The notes under the pieces are model-generated. The model saw nothing but the letters and a program-made list of their open reading frames with translations, searched no databases and had not been told where the DNA came from. The position numbers and the translations under genes were made by a program. A stretch of DNA of 64,000 bases from Rhizobium etli CFN 42 (lineage in GTDB: Bacteria; Pseudomonadota; Alphaproteobacteria; Rhizobiales; Rhizobiaceae). This document shows positions 53,260 to 62,420 of this stretch, piece by piece. Every line of letters begins with the position of its first letter. Position 1 is the first letter of the stretch. The stretch lies in contig NC_004041.2 in assembly GCF_000092045.1 (NCBI RefSeq), positions 248,001 to 312,000 on the forward strand, given 5' to 3'.

Positions 53260-53306
53260 ATCCATCAAGCGGATGGAGATTATCCAAACAATCGATTTTA
53301 CGGATT
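53260..53306 (+). promoter_or_regulatory. nod box of nodZ
   Basis: ATCCATCAAGCGGATGGAGA and TTATCCAAACAATCGATTTT, then ACGGATT. It faces right, 413 nt before the nodZ ATG. Confidence 0.92.
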
Positions 53307-53718
53307 CCCCAGGATGCTCCAGAAGACGCATGAAATAGAGATCAGGTAGCGGGAAAGGACGGGAATTGGCTAGATCGGCGCCACCCTCGATGAATCGGCG
53401 AAGCGCGCCAACATGAGCCGTACCGCAACGTAAGCTCCGGCCTCTCGCTCCGAGCCAAGTGCGATGCCGATGGGTTGGATCGGGTGCGAGATAAACGACT
53501 GAACGATGACGGAGGGCTATGCGGCGGCTTCAATGCCCGGACTGAAAAGGCGTATGGCGCCGCAACTTCCAGTCTGGCGTAAAATGGTAAATCTGTGCGA
53601 CGAAGGGTCATGCATAAAATTGGCGAGAATCACGAGCGTTGATGCAGGTCCGGGAATTGATATGCAAAATTTCAGCAGGATTTAAGCCGATGCGCTTTTC
53701 CAGAACAAGGCAACGAAC
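53307..53718. other. Long leader between nod box and nodZ
   Basis: No gene recognised in the 412 bp after the box. It would be the nodZ untranslated leader if the box is the promoter. Confidence 0.4.
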
Positions 53719-54705
53719 ATGCTCGCTGGCGACCTGAAGAGGGATCGGTATGTTGTTTCTCGACGGCGGACTGGTTTCGGTGATTGTCTCTGGTCGCTGG
53801 CGGCAGCTTGGCGCTATGCACAGCGAACGGGGCGGACGCTGGCCATCGATTGGCGTGGCTCCTGCTATCTCAATCAACCCTTCACGAACGCTTTTACGGT
53901 GTTCTTCGAGCCGATTCAAGATATTGCTGGCGTACGGGTTATTTGCGATGACCAGATCAACCAGTTCTCATTTCCGGGACCGTTCTTCCCATCATGGTGG
54001 AACAAGCCCTCAATCGAGAGCGTTTACCGCCCCGATGAGCAAATTTTCCGGGAACGTGACGAACTGACCGAGCTTCTTCAAGCCCAGGACGATACTGATG
54101 CCAACACGGTAGTCTGTGATGCCTGTTTAATGTGGCGGTGCGACCAAGCTGCCGAACGCCAGATATTTCAGAGCCTCAACCTTAGACCTGAAATTCAGGC
54201 TCGTATTCACGCCATCTATCAGGAGCACTTCAAGGGGCGCAGTATCATCGGTGTGCACGTACGGCATGGCAATGGCGAAGATATAATGGACCATACGCCC
54301 TACTGGGCCGATCCGGAGTTGGCCTTACGCCAGGTGTGCACTGCCATCGAGAAGGCCAAAGCGCTACCGCATCGACGCCCTGTGATGGTTTTCTTGTGTA
54401 CGGACAGCGCGCAGGTACGGGACCATTTACTCGGTGTGTTCCCCGATCTAATCACTATCCCGAAATGCTTCCAGGCGGCCCAGGCCGGGCCATTACACAG
54501 TGCATCGCTGGGAGTGGACGGTGGTATCTCTGCTCTTACAGAGATGTACCTTCTCGCCCGATGCGATACGGTAATTCGCTTTCCGCCGACCAGCGCCTTT
54601 ACGCGCTATGCCCGTCTCTTCGTGCCACGTGTTATTGAGTTCGACTTGAAAAATCCGACTCGCTTGATCTTGACTGATGAATCGTCCGAGCATGAGCCGG
54701 CTTGA
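53719..54705 (+). CDS. nodZ: Nod-factor alpha-1,6-fucosyltransferase NodZ
   Basis: The 328-residue GDP-fucose-dependent transferase adds fucose to the reducing end of Nod factors. It has RYVVSRRRTGFGDCLWSLAA, FSFPGPFFPSWWNKPSIES, IIGVHVRHGNGEDIMD, VVCDACLMWRCD and IRFPPTSAFTRYARL, all conserved in NodZ. ATG at 53719 follows AAGGCAACGAAC; MYN-type starts in other NodZ proteins would lie at about residue 8. Downstream nolK or nolL are not in the window. Confidence 0.95.
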   Translation: MLAGDLKRDRYVVSRRRTGFGDCLWSLAAAWRYAQRTGRTLAIDWRGSCYLNQPFTNAFTVFFEPIQDIAGVRVICDDQINQFSFPGPFFPSWWNKPSIESVYRPDEQIFRERDELTELLQAQDDTDANTVVCDACLMWRCDQAAERQIFQSLNLRPEIQARIHAIYQEHFKGRSIIGVHVRHGNGEDIMDHTPYWADPELALRQVCTAIEKAKALPHRRPVMVFLCTDSAQVRDHLLGVFPDLITIPKCFQAAQAGPLHSASLGVDGGISALTEMYLLARCDTVIRFPPTSAFTRYARLFVPRVIEFDLKNPTRLILTDESSEHEPA

Positions 54706-55393
54706 TGAACCGGCACTCCGCTGAACAAATTCTCGGCGCCCTCGCAGGATTGAGGAGAGGTGTTCACTGGATCGCGATGTGGGCGCAGCACCCGACGAGA
54801 CAAGGCCGGGGCGCATCTTCTCCTAGCGTCTCGCGCGTCCAAAGGCTTGCCGGATCATTGTTGTGAAGGGTAGCTATTGGGCGCCTTCGGTGAATGGAAA
54901 CGGCACCGTGCGCTCGACCCGCACCATTGGCATAGCAAGCTCGCACGTCGGCGATTCCGATGGGATGAGGACGTTCGCGCGCCACAGCCTCGTCGGCGCC
55001 TTAGCCGACGCCCTGCCTGATGCGAGGGCGTTCGTCGGGCTTGGTCGACAGATCGCCATCAAGCTGATTTCGTGCTCTATGCGGTCGTGGGCGTGGCCGG
55101 TGCCGTTCTTTATTCCCGCATCCCGACACGTCTGGCAAACCGCGCAACCACAGAAGCCGCCGCCGCGCTAGGTCCTTAGCGCCCATCGTCCTTGCAACTC
55201 GCAACTCACTCAGCCTCGACGCATTCGCAGGCGTGATAACGCCGGCTGCGAAAGACAGAAGATGCACTGTTGTAGTCTCCGGCTCCCGCCGCTGCTTGCA
55301 TGACGGCTTGCGCCAGTCGTTGACAAAACTCAATTGGCCAGCCAGCATTTCCGTTGCCCGGCCATTTGTAATGACTAAGTCTGAGGTGGTGCC
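54706..55393 (+). pseudogene. Intergenic with MFS transporter remnant
   Basis: In mixed plus-strand frames at about 54940-55240: FARHSLVGALADAL, DFVLYAVVGVAGAVLYSRIP, and a piece like IVLQLATHS-LSLDAFAG resemble the middle of a major-facilitator transporter. No start, stop or full membrane set remains. The rest of the stretch shows nothing. Confidence 0.35.
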
Positions 55394-55720
55394 ATGCCTC
55401 GCATGATCAGGTTCATACTCACGCGTTTGGCGACGGGGTTCGCAATTGGATCCGCCGTGGGCTTCTTCGTTTGGCAAAATGGATTTGCCGCGGCAGGCAC
55501 GCTTGAGAATTATCTCGCGAAGGGCCTGTTCATCTACCTCTTCGCAAGCACCATCAGCATGGGTTATCTCGCGACGGCCCCTCGAAGAATAGCGCCGGAC
55601 GCTCTCCGTCGCATGTTGGTGCTCGTTGCGCCCGTTCGTCTGCACTTCCCTATTAAGCCCGCCAGTCCGACGGTATCCGCATGTGTCGTCAGCGCCACCG
55701 TTGATGCGGACAAGGCCTGA
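55394..55720 (+). CDS. Small membrane protein, unknown
   Basis: The 108-residue product starts MPRMIRFILTRLATGFAIGS with hydrophobic stretches (AIGSAVGFFVWQNGFAAAGT, GLFIYLFASTISMGYLATA). ATG follows GAGGTGGTGCC. The C-terminal third, after YLATA, looks like frame-shifted or unrelated sequence. Similar short proteins occur near rhizobial fix genes. Function unknown. Confidence 0.5.
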   Translation: MPRMIRFILTRLATGFAIGSAVGFFVWQNGFAAAGTLENYLAKGLFIYLFASTISMGYLATAPRRIAPDALRRMLVLVAPVRLHFPIKPASPTVSACVVSATVDADKA

Positions 55721-55854
55721 AGCAAGCGATGAAGACAGTCGAGATCACAAAAACAATCCGTCCTGGTGCTTTTTTGCGCCTGGCCATAACGGAGCAAGCG
55801 ATCGCCATATTGACGGTTGTCGAATTCCGGCGCGGTTATCGCCCTGCCCCGAGG

Positions 55855-56520
55855 TCAGCACGCCTTCCGCAGCAGATCGACGCTGTCAACCACGACGACC
55901 CTGCCTCTGACTTCGACCCCTGCAGGACCGAGGGCAGCGAAAGCCCGCGAAAGGGCTTCGGGCGCAACCCCGAGTTTGCCGGCCAGAATTCTTTTCCGGT
56001 AAGGCAGGCGAAAGGTGGCCTGCGATGCTGAGGCCGGGCAGCGGCTGACGAGGTAATTCGCAACACGCTGTGCAGCCGTGTGCAGCCGGTCTCCCGCTAT
56101 GCAATCCATGGCACCGAGCAGATGCCGGGCCATGATGCGCATGACGTTGCGACGCATGACGGGGTCCCGGTCGGCAAGCGCCCGCAACTCCACAAGGTCG
56201 AACAACGCGACCTCTGCGCCGTCGGCGGACCATGCGCTGTAGGTGTAGGAGCCGCCTGCCGACAGGAGATATTCACCGAACGTCTCACCCGGTTCGCAGA
56301 TGCAGATATCTGCCTGGCGCCCCGCGGATTCCGACTTCGAAAGTCGCACGAAGCCGCGCATCACGCAATAGACGAACGACGCCTGCTGGCCCTCGGCGAT
56401 GATCCGCTCGTCCGGTGCGAAGATCTGGAACTGAGCCGTGTCGGCCAGTTCTTCTATCCTTGCTTTGTCCAGGCCGTGAAACAGGTCAGATCGCAAAAGT
56501 ATGGGATGTCTCGATAGCAT
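55855..56520 (-). CDS. Crp/Fnr-family regulator after fixS
   Basis: The 221-residue protein has a cyclic-nucleotide-binding-like domain (EGQQASFVYCVMRGFVRLSK, GETFGEYLLSAGGSY) and a helix-turn-helix (RILAGKLGVAPEALSRAFAA). It lacks the N-terminal Cys cluster of FNR/FnrN, so it is not an obvious oxygen sensor. MLSRHPILLRSDLFHG at 56520 follows GGAAGATCG; a longer start (56610) overlaps fixS. It is 31 nt after fixS, so probably the last gene of the fixGHIS operon. Targets unknown. Confidence 0.82.
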   Translation of the reverse strand: MLSRHPILLRSDLFHGLDKARIEELADTAQFQIFAPDERIIAEGQQASFVYCVMRGFVRLSKSESAGRQADICICEPGETFGEYLLSAGGSYTYSAWSADGAEVALFDLVELRALADRDPVMRRNVMRIMARHLLGAMDCIAGDRLHTAAQRVANYLVSRCPASASQATFRLPYRKRILAGKLGVAPEALSRAFAALGPAGVEVRGRVVVVDSVDLLRKAC

Positions 56521-56551
56521 CGATCTTCCTTTCGTTTCGGCCGTGAGCGGT

Positions 56552-56710
56552 TCAAGGTCTTTTGCAATCGGTTTCGTCCTCGACGAGGATTCGCCAAGCT
56601 GCTCCTTCAAGGTCCTCGTACTGGCGGCTCGTCAGCGACCAGAGGAACGCCAGGAGACCCATTCCCCCCATCAGCAGTGCGATCGGCATCAGATAGATCA
56701 GCATGTTCAT
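56552..56710 (-). CDS. fixS: cbb3 oxidase maturation protein FixS
   Basis: The 52-residue protein begins MNMLIYLMPIALLMGGMGLL, one membrane segment, then AFLWSLTSRQYEDLEGAAWR and an acidic tail ending DCKRP. This is the FixS/CcoS pattern (D-L-E-G-x-A-x-R-I-L). The start overlaps the fixI stop (ATGA). Needed with FixI for cofactor loading of the oxidase. Confidence 0.93.
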   Translation of the reverse strand: MNMLIYLMPIALLMGGMGLLAFLWSLTSRQYEDLEGAAWRILVEDETDCKRP

Positions 56711-58977
56711 GCGGTTTCAACTTCCGCACGTCCGCCGGCAAGCGGCTCGCTCCGTAGGCCGAAGGCATTTAATCGCAGCGCATTCGTCACGACGATGATC
56801 GACGAAGTCGACATGGCCACCGCCGCTATCAGCGGCGTTGCCAGGCCGGCGATTGCGATCGGTACCGCAAGCACGTTGTAACCGATGGCGAGAGCAAAGT
56901 TCTGGCGAATGAGGCTGGCGGATCTTCGTGCAACGGCGATTGCCTCAGGAACGGCATCGAGACGATCGTTGAAGAAGATAAGGTCGGCGGCTTGCCTGCC
57001 GACGTCGGATGCGGTTGCAGGCGCCATCGAGACCTGCGCGGCGGCCAGCGCCGGTGCGTCGTTGATCCCGTCGCCGACCATGAGCACGCGATAGCCCTCG
57101 GCGCCCAGCCTCTGGAGTTCCTCGACCTTCTGTTTCGGCCCCAGGTCGCCCAGAGCTTTGCCGATACCGAGAGCCCGCGCTGTGTTGTCGACGACGGCCT
57201 GCCTGTCGCCGGATACTATCAACGTTTCGATACCGGCTGCAGCGAGCTGGCGGAAAGTCTCCGCGGCGCCCGGACGAAGCGTGTCGTCAAACAGGAAACG
57301 GGCGAGATCGACGCCGTTTTTCGACAGGACCACCTCCGAAAACGGAGTATCGCCCGCGGGCGTGAGCCCGGTTCCGCAGGCAAAGGCCCGGTTGCCGAGC
57401 CGATAGAAGTCCGCTCCTTGCCAGGCTTCCAGCCCCCCGCCGGCGATTTCCGTGACCCTGTCGAAGGCGAAGGGGTAAGAGATGTCTATGTCCCGCACCA
57501 GACCCTGGGAAAGCGGATGCCGTGAATGCGCCGCCATTGCGCAAACGATGGCTCTATTGCCCGCGATCGAGTCGATTCGGACGAGGCGGGGCCGGCCCAT
57601 CGTCAGGGTGCCGGTCTTGTCGAAGGCCACGATGTCCGCGTCGGCCAGTCTTTCGAGCGCCGAACCGTCCTTCACCACGATGCCCCTGCGGAAAAGTTCG
57701 CCGGCGGCGACCACCTGGACCACCGGTACAGCAAGGCCCAATGCGCAGGGGCATGTGATGATCAGCACCGCGACCGCGACCAGCATGGCCTGTTTCCAAT
57801 CGCCCCCAAGCAAGCCCCAGGCGAGAAAGGAGGCCAGCGCCAACAGGTGCACGGCGGGAGAATAAAGTGCTGCGGCGCGATCGGCGACCCGGCGATAACG
57901 AGCCCTGCCGCCCTCGGCCGCTTCCATCAGGCCGATGATCTCGGAAAGAAGCGAATCCCTTGCCACTTTGGTCGCCCGCAGGACGAGCGAACCGGTCAGG
58001 TTCATCGCACCCGAATTCAGCGCGCTGCCTGCGGCGACGGCGACCGTGCTGCTTTCACCGGTGACGATGGAGAGGTCAACATCGCTCTCGCCGCTGACGA
58101 TCATGCCATCGACGGGAATGCGTTGGCCGGCGGCAATCGCGATGTTATCCCCGACGGCGATCTCTTCGACCGGGATGTAGTGCCGCGACCCGTCCGGCAT
58201 CATCAGCTGCGCCCCGCGCGGCGCCAGTCTGGCAAGCCCGTTGATCGCGGCGCGGGCTTTTTCCCGCATCACATGATCGAGGGTTCTGCCGATCAGCAGG
58301 AAGAACAGCAGAGACACCGACGCGTCGAACCAGGCATGTTCGCCATGGTGCATGGTTTCCCATAGGGAGACCGCATAGGACAGCGTCACTGCAAGCGAGA
58401 TCGGAACATCCATGTTGGTGCGCCTACGCTTGAGCCCGCTCCAGGCCGATTTGAAGAAGAAGCGTCCACCATAAACCAGCGCCGGCGCCGCGATCATCGC
58501 CGAGATCCAGTGAAACATGTCGCGCGTGGCCGCATCGGCGCCCGACCATACCGACACCGAGAGCATCATGATGTTGGCGGCCGCAAAGCCGGAAACTCCA
58601 ATCGCCAGCAGTAGCTGGTTCCGGATCCTGTCGGTTTCGGGTGCTGTCGACGTGATGAGATGGGCGCGGTATCCGGCCAAGGTGATCGCGGCGAGGATTT
58701 CGGAGGGATCGGTCGCCTTCGCCTCGATCTCTTCCTGATAGACGCAGGTGACACGCCTGGCGGTGAGATTGACCCGGGCTTTCCTGACGAACGCAAGCGC
58801 CGACAGCGCTTTTTCGAGGGTCAATATGCAGTCGCCACAGTGGACGTCGGGCACGCTGAGGTCGACCTGGCGTAACCCAGCCCCGAGCGGGTGGCTTGCA
58901 AGGCATACCTCCTCGGCGCTGGCGGATGTCGCGCTGAGGCCGAGAACGCTTTCCGCATCCATCGAGCAGCAGGTCAT
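56707..58977 (-). CDS. fixI: Copper-transporting P1B-ATPase FixI
   Basis: The 756-residue ATPase has an N-terminal metal-binding motif (VPDVHCGDCILTLEKAL), the CPC motif (ITCPCALGLAVPVVQV), phosphorylation site (VAFDKTGTLTMGR) and hinge (VLMVGDGINDAPALAAA). It moves copper for cbb3 oxidase assembly at the inner membrane. Start overlaps the fixH stop by 4 bases. Confidence 0.96.
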   Translation of the reverse strand: MTCCSMDAESVLGLSATSASAEEVCLASHPLGAGLRQVDLSVPDVHCGDCILTLEKALSALAFVRKARVNLTARRVTCVYQEEIEAKATDPSEILAAITLAGYRAHLITSTAPETDRIRNQLLLAIGVSGFAAANIMMLSVSVWSGADAATRDMFHWISAMIAAPALVYGGRFFFKSAWSGLKRRRTNMDVPISLAVTLSYAVSLWETMHHGEHAWFDASVSLLFFLLIGRTLDHVMREKARAAINGLARLAPRGAQLMMPDGSRHYIPVEEIAVGDNIAIAAGQRIPVDGMIVSGESDVDLSIVTGESSTVAVAAGSALNSGAMNLTGSLVLRATKVARDSLLSEIIGLMEAAEGGRARYRRVADRAAALYSPAVHLLALASFLAWGLLGGDWKQAMLVAVAVLIITCPCALGLAVPVVQVVAAGELFRRGIVVKDGSALERLADADIVAFDKTGTLTMGRPRLVRIDSIAGNRAIVCAMAAHSRHPLSQGLVRDIDISYPFAFDRVTEIAGGGLEAWQGADFYRLGNRAFACGTGLTPAGDTPFSEVVLSKNGVDLARFLFDDTLRPGAAETFRQLAAAGIETLIVSGDRQAVVDNTARALGIGKALGDLGPKQKVEELQRLGAEGYRVLMVGDGINDAPALAAAQVSMAPATASDVGRQAADLIFFNDRLDAVPEAIAVARRSASLIRQNFALAIGYNVLAVPIAIAGLATPLIAAVAMSTSSIIVVTNALRLNAFGLRSEPLAGGRAEVETA

Positions 58978-59459
58978 TGGCGGAACTCCGCGGTGTCGAA
59001 GCGTTTGGCCTCATGCATGACGACCGCCCCGTTCATTCTCGATATGGCCTCGACGATCCAGTCGCCGGCGACAACCTGGTGATCGGCTTCGAACCGCCCT
59101 TCGCCCGTCTTCCGGAGCGTCACGCGGAAATCCTCATGATCGCCGACGGGCCGTTTGAAGTTCAGCGTGACATCATCGATGATCGCAGGCGTGCCGGCCT
59201 GGTCGTGGATGTCGTAACGGATTTGGCTGCCCTTAACGACGAGCGCGCCCTCGACGCCGGAGGCGGCCATTGCCTTCATCGCTGCCGCCCTGGTGTTGAA
59301 TTCCTGGCTGGCCACATAGGTGTTTTCCACGACGATGCCACTCCAGCTGGACGCAGCATAGAAGGCCATGGTGGCGTTTACGGCGATCACTACGGCGAAG
59401 AATGCCGAGGTGGCAAGCAGCACGTGCAAGCCGGTAAAGCCCTGAGTAGAAGTCTTCAT
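58974..59459 (-). CDS. fixH: cbb3 oxidase maturation protein FixH
   Basis: The 161-residue protein has one N-terminal membrane segment (HVLLATSAFFAVVIAVNATM) and a periplasmic domain (YAASSWSGIVVENTYVASQE, RVTLRKTGEGRFEAD). Typical FixH length. It overlaps fixG and fixI by 4 bases each. Confidence 0.94.
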   Translation of the reverse strand: MKTSTQGFTGLHVLLATSAFFAVVIAVNATMAFYAASSWSGIVVENTYVASQEFNTRAAAMKAMAASGVEGALVVKGSQIRYDIHDQAGTPAIIDDVTLNFKRPVGDHEDFRVTLRKTGEGRFEADHQVVAGDWIVEAISRMNGAVVMHEAKRFDTAEFRQ

Positions 59460-61030
59460 TTCACGTCTCCCGGCGCGTTGAACGCCGCGCGATAGCTCGC
59501 CCGGTCGGCTTGACCTGCGTCTTGACCTATATCTTCGATGACGAAGAGGAATTCGTTGATCTCTGCCCCGTCTGGGGCGCGCGTGACGAAGACCTTGAGC
59601 GTCGTGGCCGCGTCGGGTTCGACGTGAGCGGTGAAGCTGCGGGCATCCTGCCCGCCGAACTCGGGAATGCGCATTGTGCCCCCCTCCAGCCCGACGAGGG
59701 TGATGGTCACGTCCCGCGGCTTCGGCACCATGTTGAGGACATGCAGCGTGTAGCCGTTTCGGATGGAGCCGTCGCTTTCCAGAACATATTGAGGGTTCCG
59801 GTCGTGGATAACGTTGAGCCTGAGCCGATCGCGTAAGGCGAGATGGACGACCATGGCGACGCCGATCGATGCCCAGACGACACCGTAGAAGACAATTCTT
59901 CGGCGGAAGATGATGCGCCAGTCGAAATTCCGGACAGCTGGCATGAAGCTTCCGTCGTCGTTTCGGACATTGGAGGGCTGGATGGCTGTCCGTCCTCCGT
60001 CAGTAGCAAGCGACATGTTGCTCGAATATTCCTTGAGCGTCGCATAGGCGATCAGGCCGTGTGGCTTCCCGAGCTTGTCCATGACGCCGCCACAGGCGTC
60101 GATGCAGAGGGCGCATGTGATGCATTCCATCTGCTGGCCGTCGCGGATGTCGATCCCCATCGGGCAGACGGCGACGCAGGCATTGCAGTCCACGCAATCG
60201 CCCACCGGCAGACCCTGAGCCTTCTTGCCATGGCGCGACCGCTGCTCGCCCCGCCAGTCGTTGTAGGTGACAACAAGCGAATTCTCATCCAGCATCGCGC
60301 CCTGAATGCGCGGCCACGGACACATATAGGTGCATGTCTGTTCGCGCATGAGGCCGCCAAGCACATAGGTCGTCGCGGTCAGGGTGGCGATCGTGGCATA
60401 CGCAGCGGCAGGAGCGCTGCCGTCAAACAGTGAAGCCGCCAGGCTCGGCGCGTCGGCAAAATAGAAGATCCATGCTCCGCCCGTGGCGATGGCGATCAGC
60501 AGCCAGATCGCGTGCTTGATCACCCGCTTCCTGAGCTTGTCGAAAGTGAAGGGGTCGGCATCGAGCTTCATCCGAGCGTTTCGGTCGCCTTCGACAGCGC
60601 GTTCGACGACGAGAAAGAGATCGACCCAGACGGTCTGCGGACAGGCATAGCCACACCAGGCGCGGCCGACAGCGGCGGTGAGGAGAAAGAGGCCGAAGCC
60701 CGCCATGACGAGCAGGCCCGCCACATAGTAGAATTCCTGCGGCCAGATCTCGATGAAGAAAAAGAAGAAGCGCCGCGAGGCGAGGTCGACGAGGATTGCC
60801 TGATTGGGCGCATAGGGACCGCGGTCCCAGCGAATCCACGGCGCGAGGTAATAGGTGCCAAGCGTGAGCAGCATCAAGACCCATTTGAACCGGCGAAAGG
60901 GCCCTTCGGCTCGTTTCGGAAAGATCTTCTTGCGCGGCGCATAGAGAGGCTGGCGGTTGCGCCGGGCGTTGACGGGTTCGACGCGAACGTGGTCAATGTC
61001 ATTTAGATTAGGGCGGGTATAGAGATTCAT
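59456..61030 (-). CDS. fixG: cbb3 oxidase maturation ferredoxin-like protein FixG
   Basis: The 524-residue membrane protein (CcoG/RdxA family) has several membrane segments (VLMLLTLGTYYLAPWIRW, YYVAGLLVMAGFGLFLLTAA, VIKHAIWLLIAIATGGAWIF) and two ferredoxin-type clusters: CVDCNACVAVCPMG and CITCALCIDAC. C-terminal Ig-like domain. I chose MNLYTRPNLNDIDHVRVEPV at 61030 because it lies just after the FixK box and matches other FixG; the frame is open to 61417. First gene of fixGHIS. Confidence 0.95.
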   Translation of the reverse strand: MNLYTRPNLNDIDHVRVEPVNARRNRQPLYAPRKKIFPKRAEGPFRRFKWVLMLLTLGTYYLAPWIRWDRGPYAPNQAILVDLASRRFFFFFIEIWPQEFYYVAGLLVMAGFGLFLLTAAVGRAWCGYACPQTVWVDLFLVVERAVEGDRNARMKLDADPFTFDKLRKRVIKHAIWLLIAIATGGAWIFYFADAPSLAASLFDGSAPAAAYATIATLTATTYVLGGLMREQTCTYMCPWPRIQGAMLDENSLVVTYNDWRGEQRSRHGKKAQGLPVGDCVDCNACVAVCPMGIDIRDGQQMECITCALCIDACGGVMDKLGKPHGLIAYATLKEYSSNMSLATDGGRTAIQPSNVRNDDGSFMPAVRNFDWRIIFRRRIVFYGVVWASIGVAMVVHLALRDRLRLNVIHDRNPQYVLESDGSIRNGYTLHVLNMVPKPRDVTITLVGLEGGTMRIPEFGGQDARSFTAHVEPDAATTLKVFVTRAPDGAEINEFLFVIEDIGQDAGQADRASYRAAFNAPGDVK

Positions 61031-61082
61031 AGGACCTGTCCGATTTTCACCACTCTTTTCCCAGCCGTGGCGGATCCGTTCC

Positions 61083-61096
61083 TTGATGCAGATCAA
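61083..61096 (-). promoter_or_regulatory. FixK/FNR box of fixGHIS
   Basis: TTGATGCAGATCAA is a perfect TTGAT-N4-ATCAA palindrome, 53 nt upstream of the fixG ATG and downstream of the terminator at 61116-61147. It indicates low-oxygen activation by FixK or FnrN. Confidence 0.92.
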
Positions 61097-61115
61097 GAAC
61101 GACCGTGCAGAAGCG

Positions 61116-61147
61116 AAAAGGCCACGCCCCAGAGTAAGGGCGTGGCC
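61116..61147 (-). terminator. Rho-independent terminator between fixNOQP and fixGHIS
   Basis: On the minus strand a perfect 10-bp stem GGCCACGCCC / GGGCGTGGCC with an 8-nt loop is followed by TTTT. It separates the fixNOQP transcript from the fixG promoter. Confidence 0.88.
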
Positions 61148-61197
61148 GGAGGACAGCGGCGGAGAAACCGCTGGGACGTCCTCCACAGGAGCTGAAA

Positions 61198-61383
61198 CTA
61201 TCGGCTCGTCTGCTTGTGGTCTTTGAGGCAGATCAAACTCACCATCGAATTGCCGATTTTTGCAGGGTCGTCCTGCTCCGAAGACGCAGGCATCTGTTGG
61301 GCGCGGGCTGAGACACGCGATCGGATAACAGCACGCGGCGCGCCGTAGAGAGGGAGGATCGGATTGCGGTCGTGGGCTGTCAT
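61198..61383 (-). CDS. Small ORF between fixP and fixG
   Basis: The 61-residue frame starts at ATG 61383, 11 nt after the fixP stop. The fixP TAA is part of TAAGGAG, an excellent ribosome site. The peptide begins MTAHDRNPILPLYGAPRAVI and ends ICLKDHKQTSR; no family is recognised and no membrane segment is seen. It ends 50 nt before the terminator, so it would be the last gene of fixNOQP. Confidence 0.5.
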   Translation of the reverse strand: MTAHDRNPILPLYGAPRAVIRSRVSARAQQMPASSEQDDPAKIGNSMVSLICLKDHKQTSR

Positions 61384-61394
61384 GTCTCTTCTCC

Positions 61395-62258
61395 TTACGT
61401 GCCGCCGCCGAGCGCATGAACGAAAATAGTAAGCTCGTTTACCGTTGTGTCCCCCAGGCGCGCTGCCCAGGCAGGCATTACGCCATGTTTGGGAGAGGCA
61501 ACCTGACGAAGGATGGCGTCTTCACCCCGCGACTTCAGCCAGATTGCGTCGGCGAGATCCGGCGCACCCATTTCCACCTTTCCTTTGGCGTCCTCGCCGT
61601 GACATGGGGCGCAATTGTCGAAGAAAACCTGTTTTCCGGCCGCCGCCAGACCGACATCCGAGGGCGTATTGGTCAGCCCCCAGACAAAGGCGGCGACCTG
61701 CTTCATCTGGATGGGCTCCAGAACACCGGCAAAGGGCGGCATTTCGGAGGAATGGCTATCCGTATCGCCGTCGAAGCGGATGCCATGAGAGATCGTGGCC
61801 TGGATGGCATTCAGATCCCCGCCCCACAGCCAGTCGTCGTCGTTGAGATTCGGAAACCCCGGACCGCCGCTCGCTCCCGATCCATGGCAGGGCGCGCAGT
61901 TCACCTTGAAAGCGGATGCGCCGCCAGCGATCGCGAATTTACGAAGAGCAGGATCCGCGTCGATCTCCTCCACTGTCTTGGCAGCGATCAGGTCATGGAA
62001 CTCCGTCTGCGATGACTTAGCGAGATTGAGGTCCTGCTGCAGCTCGGCGCGCGTTGAATAACCGAGATAGCCGTTAGTGGCGGAAGTGATCATCGGGATG
62101 GCCGGGTAAGCGATGGCGTAGCCGATCGCCCAGAGGATCGTCACGTAGAAGGTCCAGATCCACCAGCGCGGCATGGGATTGTTGAGCTCTTGGATGCCGT
62201 CCCATTCATGACCCGTCGTTTCGACGCCGCTCAGTTCATCGATATGCTTTTGCGACAT
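61395..62258 (-). CDS. fixP: cbb3 oxidase diheme subunit FixP
   Basis: The 287-residue protein has a membrane segment (WWIWTFYVTILWAIGYAIAY) and two cytochrome c domains, each with CxxCH: FKVNCAPCHGSGASG and FFDNCAPCHGEDAKG. It passes electrons to the catalytic subunit. ATG 62258 is just after the fixQ stop. Confidence 0.97.
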   Translation of the reverse strand: MSQKHIDELSGVETTGHEWDGIQELNNPMPRWWIWTFYVTILWAIGYAIAYPAIPMITSATNGYLGYSTRAELQQDLNLAKSSQTEFHDLIAAKTVEEIDADPALRKFAIAGGASAFKVNCAPCHGSGASGGPGFPNLNDDDWLWGGDLNAIQATISHGIRFDGDTDSHSSEMPPFAGVLEPIQMKQVAAFVWGLTNTPSDVGLAAAGKQVFFDNCAPCHGEDAKGKVEMGAPDLADAIWLKSRGEDAILRQVASPKHGVMPAWAARLGDTTVNELTIFVHALGGGT

Positions 62259-62259
62259 C

Positions 62260-62412
62260 TCAATCGTCCTTCAAGGGAATATCGGCGGCATCTTTGGCCG
62301 TCTGCTTGCTACCTGGGCGAAGGGTGAGCATGACCGCGCCGACGAAGAATGCGGCCATTGCCAGGAGGCCCCAGCTGTCGGAGAAGTGTCTCATTGCAGT
62401 GTAAGTTTCCAT
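62260..62412 (-). CDS. fixQ: cbb3 oxidase subunit FixQ
   Basis: The 50-residue protein METYTAMRHFSDSWGLLAMA, then AFFVGAVMLTLRPGSKQTAK and a tail ending IPLKDD, has one membrane segment. It lies between fixO and fixP (stop 2 nt before fixP ATG). It matches the FixQ/CcoQ pattern. Confidence 0.95.
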   Translation of the reverse strand: METYTAMRHFSDSWGLLAMAAFFVGAVMLTLRPGSKQTAKDAADIPLKDD

Positions 62413-62420
62413 GGATCACC

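Noticed and set aside
57526..60433. Plus-strand frames opposite fixI and fixG (57526-58365, 59843-60433)
   Set aside because: Shadow frames of well-identified fix genes.
61223..61236. Second FNR-like palindrome TTGAGGCAGATCAA
   Set aside because: One half-site is imperfect (TTGAG), and it lies inside the small ORF upstream of the terminator, so it is not placed to drive fixG.
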